Shown here one piece after another: positions 7,131 through 15,428 of a stretch of DNA of 64,000 nt. The notes under the pieces were generated by a model, which had not been told where the DNA came from, made no database searches, and saw nothing but the letters and a program-made list of their open reading frames with translations. A program made the translations under genes and the position numbers. Each line of letters starts with the position of its first letter. Position 1 is the stretch's first letter. Where the stretch lies: positions 74,185 through 138,184 of the forward strand of contig JAHZHC010000016.1 in NCBI GenBank assembly GCA_019420505.1, given 5' to 3'. The stretch comes from Ruminococcus sp. GTDB taxonomy: Bacteria > Bacillota > Clostridia > Oscillospirales > Ruminococcaceae.

Positions 7131-10100
7131 AAAATTGTAAACTACAGTTATAATACTGACGGTACTTTAGGCGAAAATATAAGCGTATCTTATTCCGTAA
7201 ATAAAACCATATATACAGATAACAAAACTGATGAAAAAGAAATTTTACAGTTTGATAAATACGGAAATCTTCTGACTTCACAAAACGCATATGGTTATAC
7301 TTTAGTAAACCAATACGGAACCAGCGAAGGAAATACACCATCAAAAGCTCATAACGAACTGATAAATTCATTCGGATATCAAAAAAATGAAGTTAACTTA
7401 TTGTCTAACTCAAGAGCGCAGAATGGAGTTTCAGGCTGGAGCGGATCAACAGTTTCAACTGATGAAAAAATGTTCGGTTCTCAAAGCTTTAAGCTTTGCG
7501 GCAAATCAGCATCAGCTAATCAAACCGTTAATCTAACCGGTGGACAGACATATGTATTATCCGCTTATGTAAAAACCAAAAATGCCAACGGAAGTATGGG
7601 GGCTTCTATAAAAGTAAACGGCGGAGATATAACATGTCATTCAGATGCACAATATATTACAGGAACATCAAAATGGACAAGAATTGCTGCAACTTTTAAA
7701 GCAAACAGTAACTGCACTGCTCAGGTTTCTTTAGTTTTAAACAGCACCAATTCCCTTGCAGAAGCATATTTTGACGGAATTCAACTTGAAAAAGGCACTA
7801 CTGTATCTGATTACAGCTATATTGTCAACGCTGATTTTAATGATGCTTCAAATTGGTATTCAAACTCCATTAAATCTCAATCTGCACCTTCTATTAACAG
7901 CCAGAAAGGTATATACTGTTTCGTTGATGATGATACACCGTTTGACTCCAAATGTATAAAGCTTTTTGGCGACCCACGATATGAAAATAGCGTTTATCAG
8001 GAAATTACAGACTTAAATGGTCAAAAAGGCGATACATATAATTTTGGAGGCTGGGCTAAAGCCAATGCCGCTGCATTAAGGAATAACAGAACATTTGGAA
8101 TAAAAATAGAGTTCTTTAATAACCAAAATTCAGTCGGTGAAGCACAGAACTTAACCTTTAACAGTTATATAAATGACTGGCAGTTTAATATGTCAAATGC
8201 AGTTGCATCTGATGTATATAACAAGATTAAAATTTCTGCTGTTTATGACTATCAGGTAAATTACGCTTTGTTTGACAGACTTCTGCTTCAATATGACGGA
8301 ATATCTGACATAGATGAAGAATCCTCTGACGAAATCGGAGATGAAGAGAGTTCGGAAGACGAAAGCTCTGAAAATCAGCCTATTACTGACGCACATGGCA
8401 GAGAAATTGAATATACCGATGAAGATGGCGTTAAAACCATCACAACGTATGACGATTATGATAATATAACAAGAAGCGCTACTCAGATTAACGGAAAAAT
8501 CATGGAATCAATAAACGGTTACAGCGCTGATGGTAATTATCAGATCTCGGAAACCAATGCTTTAGGAAAAACCACTGTATTTGATTATGACAATCAACTC
8601 GGACTACTGAAAAAGATTACTGATCCGAAAGGAAATTCTGTTAACTATACTTATGACAGTGCAGATAATATTGCCACTGTTTCACAAGGAAGATTATCCA
8701 ACACATATTCGTATGATAACGGTGACAGATTAACCCGGATTAATTCCTGCGGTCAAAACTCATATAGTTTTGGGTATGATAAATTCGGCGCGCTCAACAG
8801 CATTAAATTGGGCAGTCAAAGTCTTGTTCAGTATTCATACGACAATAATTATATTTTATCAGGTATAAATTACGGTAATGGTCAGTCAATAAATTACAGC
8901 TATGATAAATCAGGAAATAAGCTGGGAATCAGTTCAGATGATTCTGAAAAATATAGCTATTTTTATGACGATTTCGGCACTCTTCTTTCTGTTAAGGATA
9001 ATGTAAACAATACAATAACATCATATTCTATAGATGAAGATGGTATTGAATATACTCAGGAAAGAAAAAATAACAGCCTTATTCACTCATACTACAACAA
9101 CGGAAGTTCATTTGTAGAATACCTGAATGGCAGTGAAAAAGAGACTGAATATGCTTCAAAGGAAGCTTCCTCAAGCGACAATCAACCGCTTATTGACTGG
9201 AGCCGTACCTCATGGAAGAAAAACGGTTACAACACTTTTTATAATGTAAAAAGCACTACAGATGAATTCGGAAGACTTTCAAATCAGGAAATCTTTGAGG
9301 CTAACCTTTCAGATAACAGACAAACTGAAAGCGGAAAAAATACATTAATCAGAAAGTCATATGAATATACCGCAACAAATAATGAAATCAATCAGAGTGA
9401 ACAGGTTTCAAAAATCAAATATGAGGGTACATATGATAATGAAATCGTGTACACATATGACGCTAACGGAAACATTATTTCAGACGGAAAATACGAGTAT
9501 TCATATGACAATCTGAACAGATTACAGCAAACTACTGATTTAAGCACAAATATTCACAAGCATTATACTTACAATAATGAAGGCAATTTAGTTAATGTTG
9601 TAACAACTAAAGGTCCAAGCACATTAAGTCAAATAGTACGAACCTATGATGGTATCAAAATGGTATCATATGACGGTAAAGCTATTACTTATGACGATCT
9701 TGGAAATCCGCTGACTTATTACAACGGAACACAATTTACATGGGAAATGGGAAGACAGCTTGCTTCTGCACAGCGTTCTGACGGCACACAGATAACATAT
9801 AAATATAATGCCGAGGGGCTCAGAACGGAGAAAAAAATCGGGGAGAATTCAGTTTTATATACATTAACAGGAAGCAAGATCACAGGTCAGACTGACGGAA
9901 CTAACACATTCTATTTCAGATATGATGAAAGCGATAATCTTATTGGGTTTGAGCTTGGAAGCAATCAGTATTTTTATATTACAAATCTTGTGGGAGATAT
10001 CATATCAATAGTTGACAGCGAGGGTAATTGTGTAGTAGAATATGAGTATGATCCATGGGGCGTATGCACTATCGTTTCAGACACATCAAATAACAACCTT

Positions 10101-10889
10101 GGCGAGCTGAATCCGTTCAGATATCGTGGTTATTACTATGATGAAGAGACAAGCCTATACTATCTCCAGTCAAGATATTATGACCCTGTAATTTGTAAGT
10201 TTATTAATATTGATGAGCCGGCTATACTTTTTGAAACAGCCCTTGATTCCTTATCTGTTCATCTTTGGGATTATTGTGACGGTAATCCTGTGATGTATGT
10301 GGATTACACTGGTAATAAAAAAACTAATATCACTATTTTTACAACAAGTGAATTTATAACTTGGTCAACTCACATTTTGAATGAATTAGCTAAAGCTTTT
10401 CCCCAATATAGTTGTCTGATTCACTCTTATAATTCAAGCACAAAGTTTTCAAATAAATGGAACACATTAAAAAATCAGGATGTAGTTGTTATACTATCTC
10501 ATGGTACATATAATTCTCTTGACCATTTATCTTCTTCAAATATTCAAAAATTAAAGAAAATAAATTGTAAACTTTTGATAATTTTAGGATGTAATTGCGG
10601 ACATTATGACTATACGAACCTCAATATAGCATATGAATTTTCCAAAAAAATTACGGGTGTCACAATTGCAAGTGATGGAACTGTTCTTCTTAGTTATAAA
10701 AAGAAACAATTAACATTACAATCTGTTGCAGATAAGGATTTTTTTTCATTTTGCAGAAGAAAAAGACCTAATGTAGGTTGGATTATGTATGAGTATAGAA
10801 ATAAAAAAAGCTACGTTTCCACATTGCAATTTAAAAATTTATATTTAAGTTCGTTAATAACTAATTTAAAACTTCGAAAAAAGTTTTAA
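7131..10889 (+). CDS. Rhs/YD-repeat protein with C-terminal toxin-like domain, 5'-truncated
   Basis: The frame is open from 7131, just after an in-frame TAA, and already reads Rhs-like sequence (NYSYNTDGTLGENISVSYS) there. The first usable start, TTG at 7401, has no ribosome binding site. The gene therefore looks like the 3' part of a larger Rhs gene cut off behind the trmB terminator. From codon 91 there are carbohydrate-binding-like beta modules, an acidic linker, then YD repeats (NYTYDSADNIATVS, FGYDKFGALNSI and others). The core motif RYRGYYYDEETSLYYLQSRYYDP lies near codon 1000. The last 190 codons form a variable tip with ILSHGTYN and IILGCNCGHYDY, resembling DUF4347/caspase-like folds. 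Probably not expressed unless fused to an upstream start. Confidence 0.8.
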   Translation, partial: KIVNYSYNTDGTLGENISVSYSVNKTIYTDNKTDEKEILQFDKYGNLLTSQNAYGYTLVNQYGTSEGNTPSKAHNELINSFGYQKNEVNLLSNSRAQNGVSGWSGSTVSTDEKMFGSQSFKLCGKSASANQTVNLTGGQTYVLSAYVKTKNANGSMGASIKVNGGDITCHSDAQYITGTSKWTRIAATFKANSNCTAQVSLVLNSTNSLAEAYFDGIQLEKGTTVSDYSYIVNADFNDASNWYSNSIKSQSAPSINSQKGIYCFVDDDTPFDSKCIKLFGDPRYENSVYQEITDLNGQKGDTYNFGGWAKANAAALRNNRTFGIKIEFFNNQNSVGEAQNLTFNSYINDWQFNMSNAVASDVYNKIKISAVYDYQVNYALFDRLLLQYDGISDIDEESSDEIGDEESSEDESSENQPITDAHGREIEYTDEDGVKTITTYDDYDNITRSATQINGKIMESINGYSADGNYQISETNALGKTTVFDYDNQLGLLKKITDPKGNSVNYTYDSADNIATVSQGRLSNTYSYDNGDRLTRINSCGQNSYSFGYDKFGALNSIKLGSQSLVQYSYDNNYILSGINYGNGQSINYSYDKSGNKLGISSDDSEKYSYFYDDFGTLLSVKDNVNNTITSYSIDEDGIEYTQERKNNSLIHSYYNNGSSFVEYLNGSEKETEYASKEASSSDNQPLIDWSRTSWKKNGYNTFYNVKSTTDEFGRLSNQEIFEANLSDNRQTESGKNTLIRKSYEYTATNNEINQSEQVSKIKYEGTYDNEIVYTYDANGNIISDGKYEYSYDNLNRLQQTTDLSTNIHKHYTYNNEGNLVNVVTTKGPSTLSQIVRTYDGIKMVSYDGKAITYDDLGNPLTYYNGTQFTWEMGRQLASAQRSDGTQITYKYNAEGLRTEKKIGENSVLYTLTGSKITGQTDGTNTFYFRYDESDNLIGFELGSNQYFYITNLVGDIISIVDSEGNCVVEYEYDPWGVCTIVSDTSNNNLGELNPFRYRGYYYDEETSLYYLQSRYYDPVICKFINIDEPAILFETALDSLSVHLWDYCDGNPVMYVDYTGNKKTNITIFTTSEFITWSTHILNELAKAFPQYSCLIHSYNSSTKFSNKWNTLKNQDVVVILSHGTYNSLDHLSSSNIQKLKKINCKLLIILGCNCGHYDYTNLNIAYEFSKKITGVTIASDGTVLLSYKKKQLTLQSVADKDFFSFCRRKRPNVGWIMYEYRNKKSYVSTLQFKNLYLSSLITNLKLRKKF

Positions 10890-10904
10890 TGTATGGAGGT
10901 ACAT

Positions 10905-11408
10905 ATGAAAAAAGGAATAAAGATCATAGCTATTATTGTAATACTCCTTTCAATTATATTGTATGTTGAATTCCGTGTTCAGAAATATAATAAAATGGAA
11001 AATAATAAAAATCTTAATCCAACACAGGGCATGTCAACGCAAGAAACAATAGATTTTTATTTTGATATTGAAATATCTGATGACAAATTAATCAAAGAAG
11101 AATATGTTAATAATGGTTGTGTTGCATATAAAGTAGATGTTTCTTCGTTAACAGACACAGACATTGCTTCTTTTGCTAAAGGTTATGAAGAATCTCAATA
11201 TGAAAATTATAATTGGGAAGAAGGAGGAAATCCTTTTGATGATATTGATGGTGTAGACTGGTGGCATATAAATAAAGATAACGTTAAAAAATCATTTGAA
11301 AAACTTGCTTCCCCTAAAAGAGATATAGGTGCATTGACAGCAAGTTATAGATTGTTTTTTGTTAAAGAAAATGACGAAACTTTTCTTTATATGATTTATA
11401 CAGATTAA
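10905..11408 (+). CDS. Candidate Rhs immunity protein A, membrane-anchored
   Basis: Small protein (167 residues from this start) with one N-terminal membrane segment (IIAIIVILLSIILYVEF) and a soluble domain rich in acidic and aromatic residues (NWEEGGNPFDDIDGVDWW). I do not recognise the family. ATG at 10905 is preferred over the in-frame ATG at 10893 because GGAGG lies just before it. It begins 15 bases after the Rhs stop, the usual place for the cognate immunity gene of an Rhs toxin tip. A paralogue lies at 12462. The immunity role is inferred from position and size only. Confidence 0.7.
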   Translation: MKKGIKIIAIIVILLSIILYVEFRVQKYNKMENNKNLNPTQGMSTQETIDFYFDIEISDDKLIKEEYVNNGCVAYKVDVSSLTDTDIASFAKGYEESQYENYNWEEGGNPFDDIDGVDWWHINKDNVKKSFEKLASPKRDIGALTASYRLFFVKENDETFLYMIYTD

Positions 11409-11417
11409 TATATAGAA

Positions 11418-11450
11418 TATCAAGCCTATGATTAACTCATAGGCTTGATA
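11418..11450. repeat. Island hairpin repeat, copy 1
   Basis: Perfect 14-bp inverted repeat TATCAAGCCTATGA / TCATAGGCTTGATA with a 5-base loop. Two more copies follow at 12295 and 13127. It lacks a T tract. It marks the junction between an immunity-like gene and a following Rhs core fragment. Confidence 0.85.
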
Positions 11451-11484
11451 TACACTTTAAATTTACATATTAAATTGCAACACT

Positions 11485-11721
11485 TTCAAATACCGTGGTT
11501 ATTACTATGACGAAGAGACTTCCCTTTACTACTTGCAATCAAGATATTATGACCCTGTGACCTGTAAGTTTATTAATGCGGATGATCCGAGTATCATAGC
11601 TTCTAATCCATACAATATCATGTCAGTATTTGCTTTCGATTATTGTAACAATAATCCGGTGATGTTTATAGATCCAGATGATTTTTGCCCATTTAATCGC
11701 AATTCAGCAATTGTTGATTAA
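11485..11721 (+). pseudogene. Rhs core fragment 1 with vestigial tip
   Basis: Starts abruptly in the Rhs core (FKYRGYYYDEETSLYYLQSRYYDPVTCKF) and runs through NPVMFIDPDDF, then only 12 unrelated residues before the stop. This is the junction region of an Rhs gene whose repeats and toxin tip are missing. There is no start codon or ribosome binding site at its 5' end. It is nearly identical in protein sequence to the core of the main Rhs gene at 10120-10320, so it is a displaced or discarded C-terminus. The gene behind it at 11770 may be its orphaned immunity partner. Confidence 0.85.
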
Positions 11722-11769
11722 CGTACAAATGCATAATTTTGTATTTGCTAAAATAATAAGGAGAAATAT

Positions 11770-12270
11770 ATGAATAAAAAGATTGATAAAAAAAGAATCT
11801 TACTTGCTTTAATATTTGTCATAGTTTTTCTAAGTGTTATTTTATTATCATGTAGAACAAATGTAGGGTTTGTAAACGATAGAATTTATTATAAAATGTC
11901 TTATTCAAATTTAAAGTTTTTTATGGGAAAACCTACTGATGCCAATTTTTATGATGATCATATATATTGTACATATGATAATGTAATTTATAACGAACTA
12001 GAAGGTAAAGCATCTTTCGATTTTTATAATAATAAATTGATTAATGTTAATTTCTCTTCAAAGAATTGTAATACAAATAAAGCAAAATTAACAGCTAATT
12101 ACATAAAAACTTTTTACAAAAACAAAAAAGGATATTACGAAAAGATTGATTCTGATGAAGACTGCAATTATGAAATATCTTTTGGGTTTTCTGATGGAGC
12201 AAAAGGAATTGATGTTTCTGTAAAATGCTTGAACAATTACTTGAACATCCATGGTATTTTATCAGAGTAA
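11770..12270 (+). CDS. Candidate Rhs immunity protein B, lipoprotein-like
   Basis: A 166-residue protein with a basic N-terminus, a hydrophobic stretch and a possible lipobox ending in LLSC near residue 28, so it may be a lipoprotein. The remainder has no motif I know. AAGGAG precedes the ATG. It sits 48 bases behind Rhs core fragment 1 and before the second hairpin repeat, the position expected for an orphan immunity gene. It is unrelated by eye to the A-type pair on either side. AT-rich codon use resembles its neighbours in the island more than the housekeeping genes. Confidence 0.6.
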   Translation: MNKKIDKKRILLALIFVIVFLSVILLSCRTNVGFVNDRIYYKMSYSNLKFFMGKPTDANFYDDHIYCTYDNVIYNELEGKASFDFYNNKLINVNFSSKNCNTNKAKLTANYIKTFYKNKKGYYEKIDSDEDCNYEISFGFSDGAKGIDVSVKCLNNYLNIHGILSE

Positions 12271-12294
12271 AAAATTTTACTAATTAAATTTATT

Positions 12295-12324
12295 TATCAA
12301 GCCTATGATAAACTCATAGGCTTG
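12295..12324. repeat. Island hairpin repeat, copy 2
   Basis: CAAGCCTATGA / TCATAGGCTTG stem of 11 bp. Homology with copy 1 continues for about 45 bases on the 3' side (AAATTTACATATTAAATTGC and onward into the Rhs core). Confidence 0.8.
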
Positions 12325-12362
12325 GTTGTATACTCTAAATTTACATATTAAATTGCAACAAT

Positions 12363-12446
12363 TTCAAATATCGTGGTTACTACTATGGTGAGGACTTAGA
12401 TTTTAAATCTTTAATTGCCTATTTAAAAATGATTAAAAAATATTAA
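12363..12446 (+). pseudogene. Rhs core fragment 2, 27 codons
   Basis: Opens with FKYRGYYYGED, the Rhs core, then switches to 16 unrelated residues (LDFKSLIAYLKMIKKY) before TAA. This looks like a core joined by internal deletion to the very end of a lost toxin tip. It directly precedes the A-type immunity paralogue at 12462, so the lost tip was probably that gene's partner. Confidence 0.75.
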
Positions 12447-12461
12447 CAAAGGAGGTCCATC

Positions 12462-12950
12462 ATGAAACAATTACTTAAAATTTCGATTACTTTCATAATA
12501 ATTATTTCATTAACACTTTATGTCGCCTATCGTGTTAGAAAATATAACAGAGTTTATAATCCAACCAAAGGTATGACGTCTCTGGAAACAATAGATTTTT
12601 ATTTTGATATTGAAATATCTGATAAAAAGTTAATCAAAGAAGAATACGTTAATAATGGTTGTGTTGCGTATAAAATTGATGTTTCTTCGCTAACAAACGC
12701 AAATATTTCTTCCTTGACTCAAGGCTATAATGAATATCAATATGAAGAATATAACTGGCCAGAAGGTGGAAATCCATTTGATGATGTTGCTGGTGTGGAT
12801 TGGTGGCTTTTAAATAAAGACATCGTTAAAAAATCCTTTGAAAAAATTGCTTCTCCTAAAAGAGATACAGGTGCAAAATCGGCGATGTATCAATTGTTTT
12901 TTATTGATGAGAAAGAGAAAAAATATATGTATATGTTATATTTGGGTTAG
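12462..12950 (+). CDS. Candidate Rhs immunity protein A', paralogue of the gene at 10905
   Basis: A 162-residue protein with an N-terminal membrane segment (ISITFIIIISLTLYVAYRV). The soluble domain is closely similar to the protein at 10905: they share ETIDFYFDIEISD, LIKEEYVNNGCVAYK and GGNPFDD..GVDWW. A strong AAAGGAGG precedes the ATG. It follows a degraded Rhs core whose toxin tip is nearly gone. Keeping an immunity gene after loss of its toxin is common in Rhs/CDI islands. The family is unrecognised and function is inferred from context. Confidence 0.7.
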   Translation: MKQLLKISITFIIIISLTLYVAYRVRKYNRVYNPTKGMTSLETIDFYFDIEISDKKLIKEEYVNNGCVAYKIDVSSLTNANISSLTQGYNEYQYEEYNWPEGGNPFDDVAGVDWWLLNKDIVKKSFEKIASPKRDTGAKSAMYQLFFIDEKEKKYMYMLYLG

Positions 12951-13016
12951 TTTTACAAATTAATTAATCCTAAAAAATTAAATCTTCAAACCCTATTTTC
13001 GAAGAACTAGGATGAC

Positions 13017-13073
13017 AAACTCAATCCGTTCCAATACCGTATTTATTGCCCAAGATATGAGCAAAGATACTAA
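13017..13073 (+). pseudogene. Rhs core fragment 3, decayed
   Basis: Reads KLNPFQYRIYCPRYEQRY then TAA, a mutated copy of LNPFRYRGYYYDEE with loss of the following segment. There is no start or ribosome binding site. It is one of several core relics in the 500 bases without a functional gene between 12951 and 13478. Confidence 0.65.
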
Positions 13074-13126
13074 TACCTATATTTAAGGTGTTGCAACTCA
13101 AAATAATTTTACTTAAAACTTAATTA

Positions 13127-13159
13127 TATCAAGCCTATGATTAACTCATAGGCTTGATA
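13127..13159. repeat. Island hairpin repeat, copy 3
   Basis: Identical to copy 1 over the whole 33-base inverted repeat. It is followed within six bases by Rhs core fragment 4. Confidence 0.85.
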
Positions 13160-13164
13160 ACCTT

Positions 13165-13257
13165 GTTTCAGACACATCAAATAACAATCTTGAAACACTT
13201 AATCCATTCAGATATCGTGGTTACTACTATGACGAGAAGACAAGCCTTTACTATTAA
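13165..13257 (+). pseudogene. Rhs core fragment 4
   Basis: Reads VSDTSNNNLETLNPFRYRGYYYDEKTSLYY and then a stop. It matches the segment of the main Rhs gene near 10075-10165 in protein and largely in DNA. It begins right after hairpin copy 3 and ends without a tip. From here to 13390 I see nothing further. Confidence 0.85.
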
Positions 13258-13393
13258 CTTAACTAATTAAAATACCATGATTATTGAATTCAAAACATTT
13301 ATCTCTTTTTGATTTCAGGAATATCGTAAAATTTATTCTTTTTCTTAATAATATACGATTGCAATAAAAGTAGACACAGATAATAAAAAAAGA

Positions 13394-13437
13394 CCTTCTA
13401 TAGTAGAATTAAAAGAACTACTATAGAAGGCTTTTTT
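13394..13437. terminator. Bidirectional terminator between the Rhs island and tyrS
   Basis: Stem CCTTCTATAGTAG / CTACTATAGAAGG of 13 bp. T-rich tracts follow on both strands (CTTTTTT on plus, TCTTTTTTT on minus). It closes the rightward island and the leftward tyrS transcript. Confidence 0.88.
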
Positions 13438-13478
13438 ATGCAAGAAAATACAGAGATATCTTAAAAGTATTAACGTTT

Positions 13479-14696
13479 TTATGATTTGTAAACCTTGTGA
13501 AATACTTTCTTGCCTTTTTTTATTATAACAGGATCTGTCAAGTCAATTAATCCTTTTGGATCAGTAAATTTTTCATCATTTACTGAGATCGCATTTTGAG
13601 TTACAAGAGTTCTGGCATCCCTGTTTGATGAGCAAATACCTGTTTTAACAAGCAATGTAAGTATTCCTATTTTGCCATCCTGCAAATCATCGGAAGCAAT
13701 TTCAGTTGAAGGCATATCAGCACTGTCAGTACCCTTTGAAAAAAGAGCTTTTGCAGCAGCGTCAGCTTTATTAGCTTCTTCCTCACCATGAACAAGCTTA
13801 GTAAGTTCATATGCAAGAAGTTCCTTAGCTTTGTTAAATTCTGCACCCTCCATAGTTTTTTCCATTTCTTCAATCTGCTCTACAGGCACAAATGTAAGCA
13901 TTTTAAGACATTTGATAACATCCGCATCTGAAACGTTTCTCCAGTACTGATAAAACTCATATGGTGAAGTCTTTTCAGCGTCAAGCCAAACAGCACCCTT
14001 TTCAGTTTTACCCATTTTCTTGCCCTCAGAATTCAGAAGCAAGGTAATTGTCATTGCATATGCATCCTTACCCAGCTTACGGCGAATTAGCTCTGTACCG
14101 CCAAGCATATTTGCCCACTGGTCATCACCGCCGAACTGCATATTGCAGCCGTAATCCTGAAACAGCTTATAGAAATCATAGCTCTGCATTATCATGTAGT
14201 TAAATTCAAGGAACGTAAGTCCTCTTTCCATTCTCTGTTTATAACATTCATGAGAGAGCATTCTGTTCACGCTGAAATGAGCGCCAACATCACGGAGCAC
14301 ATCAACATAATTCAAATCCAGAAGCCAGTCTGCATTATTTACAACAATAGCCTTATCCTCAGAAAAATCAATAAATCTGCTCATTTGCTTTTTGAAACAT
14401 TCAACATTATGATCAATTGTTTCTTTTGTCATCATCTTTCTCATATCGGTTTTACCGCTTGGGTCACCGATCATAGCAGTACCCCCACCTATAAGAACAA
14501 TAGGCTTATTTCCTGCCATTTGCAGACGTTTCATAAGGCATAGCGCCATAAAATGTCCAACATGCAAGCTGTCAGCTGTTGGGTCAAAGCCTATATAGAA
14601 AGTAGCCTTACCCGCATTCACAAGCTCCTTGATTTCATTTTCGTCTGTAAGCTGAGCCAACAGACCTCTTCTTTGTAATTCTTCAAATAGTGTCAT
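13479..14696 (-). CDS. tyrS: Tyrosyl-tRNA synthetase
   Basis: Class I synthetase of 405 residues that charges tRNA-Tyr. The HIGH motif reads HVGH (residues 45-48) in the context FDPTADSLHVGHF. The KMSKS loop reads KKMGKTEKG near residue 235. The C-terminus has an S4 RNA-binding domain (RDARTLVTQNAISVNDEKF). CGGAGG precedes the ATG. No T-box lies directly upstream; only 46 bases separate it from the methyltransferase gene. A T-box with a likely Tyr specifier stands at 18082-18357 at the head of this gene run. Confidence 0.95.
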   Translation of the reverse strand: MTLFEELQRRGLLAQLTDENEIKELVNAGKATFYIGFDPTADSLHVGHFMALCLMKRLQMAGNKPIVLIGGGTAMIGDPSGKTDMRKMMTKETIDHNVECFKKQMSRFIDFSEDKAIVVNNADWLLDLNYVDVLRDVGAHFSVNRMLSHECYKQRMERGLTFLEFNYMIMQSYDFYKLFQDYGCNMQFGGDDQWANMLGGTELIRRKLGKDAYAMTITLLLNSEGKKMGKTEKGAVWLDAEKTSPYEFYQYWRNVSDADVIKCLKMLTFVPVEQIEEMEKTMEGAEFNKAKELLAYELTKLVHGEEEANKADAAAKALFSKGTDSADMPSTEIASDDLQDGKIGILTLLVKTGICSSNRDARTLVTQNAISVNDEKFTDPKGLIDLTDPVIIKKGKKVFHKVYKS

Positions 14697-14742
14697 TTTT
14701 ATTCCTCCGTATTAATTAATATTTTTTAATGTGAAACTATAG

Positions 14743-15414
14743 CTATCTTATCGCCAAAATAACAGAAAACTTCTGATTTGAATACACACATTTTACTTCT
14801 TTAAAGCCACAGACTTTCAGCATATCAATTTCTTTTTCTACTGAACATTCTTTATCAAGCTTTCTGCGTTCCTTCCAAAGGCGAATATCCTCTTGTTTCA
14901 AACTGCTGTTTTCTAACTGCTTTTCCCAATACGAATCAAACCAGCTGTTCATTTTAGGAGAACCGCCGCAGAATTGATCATAATTAACGAATATACCTTC
15001 CGAAGGAAGCTTCTCATAAATGCGTTTAAATAAACTCTTTTTTTCTTCGTCTGAAAGATGATGAATTGACAGTGCTGAAATGATACCGTCAAAATCTCCT
15101 TGCGGAAATGTTTCTGAATAATCAAGCGTTTCATATTTTATGCTGTCAATCCCACCAAATCTTTTCCTTGCCACATTTATCATATCCTGAGCAATATCAA
15201 CAAGAACATACTCAGACTCCGGGAAATTCAGATACCAGAAGTAAGACAAAAGCCCGGTTCCTGCACCCAAATCCAAAATACGATTTGGTGCATTAATATT
15301 AGACGTAATAAAATCTGTAGTCAGCTTATAAAACTCATCAAAACAAGAAATAAATTTTTTTCTGTTGCAGTCATATTCTTTTGCGATAATATTAAACTGT
15401 TCTTCTATTGTCAT
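14743..15414 (-). CDS. Class I SAM-dependent methyltransferase
   Basis: A 223-residue protein with a typical class I methyltransferase fold: motif I RILDLGAGTGLLSYF near residue 45, motif II YVLVDIAQDMINVA, and a post-motif region DGIISALSIHHLSDEEK. The substrate cannot be read from the sequence; the general shape is that of small-molecule methyltransferases of the ubiE/COQ5 type. It lies 14 bases behind the epimerase-like gene and 46 bases before tyrS on the same strand, and seems part of a block inserted between a T-box and tyrS. Confidence 0.8.
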   Translation of the reverse strand: MTIEEQFNIIAKEYDCNRKKFISCFDEFYKLTTDFITSNINAPNRILDLGAGTGLLSYFWYLNFPESEYVLVDIAQDMINVARKRFGGIDSIKYETLDYSETFPQGDFDGIISALSIHHLSDEEKKSLFKRIYEKLPSEGIFVNYDQFCGGSPKMNSWFDSYWEKQLENSSLKQEDIRLWKERRKLDKECSVEKEIDMLKVCGFKEVKCVYSNQKFSVILAIR

Positions 15415-15428
15415 TTTATTTCTCCAAA

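Noticed and set aside
11409..13160. Hairpin repeats as ordinary intrinsic terminators
   Set aside because: The stems are perfect but none is followed by a T tract; their co-duplication with Rhs core DNA makes a recombination-linked repeat more likely, so they were listed as repeats.
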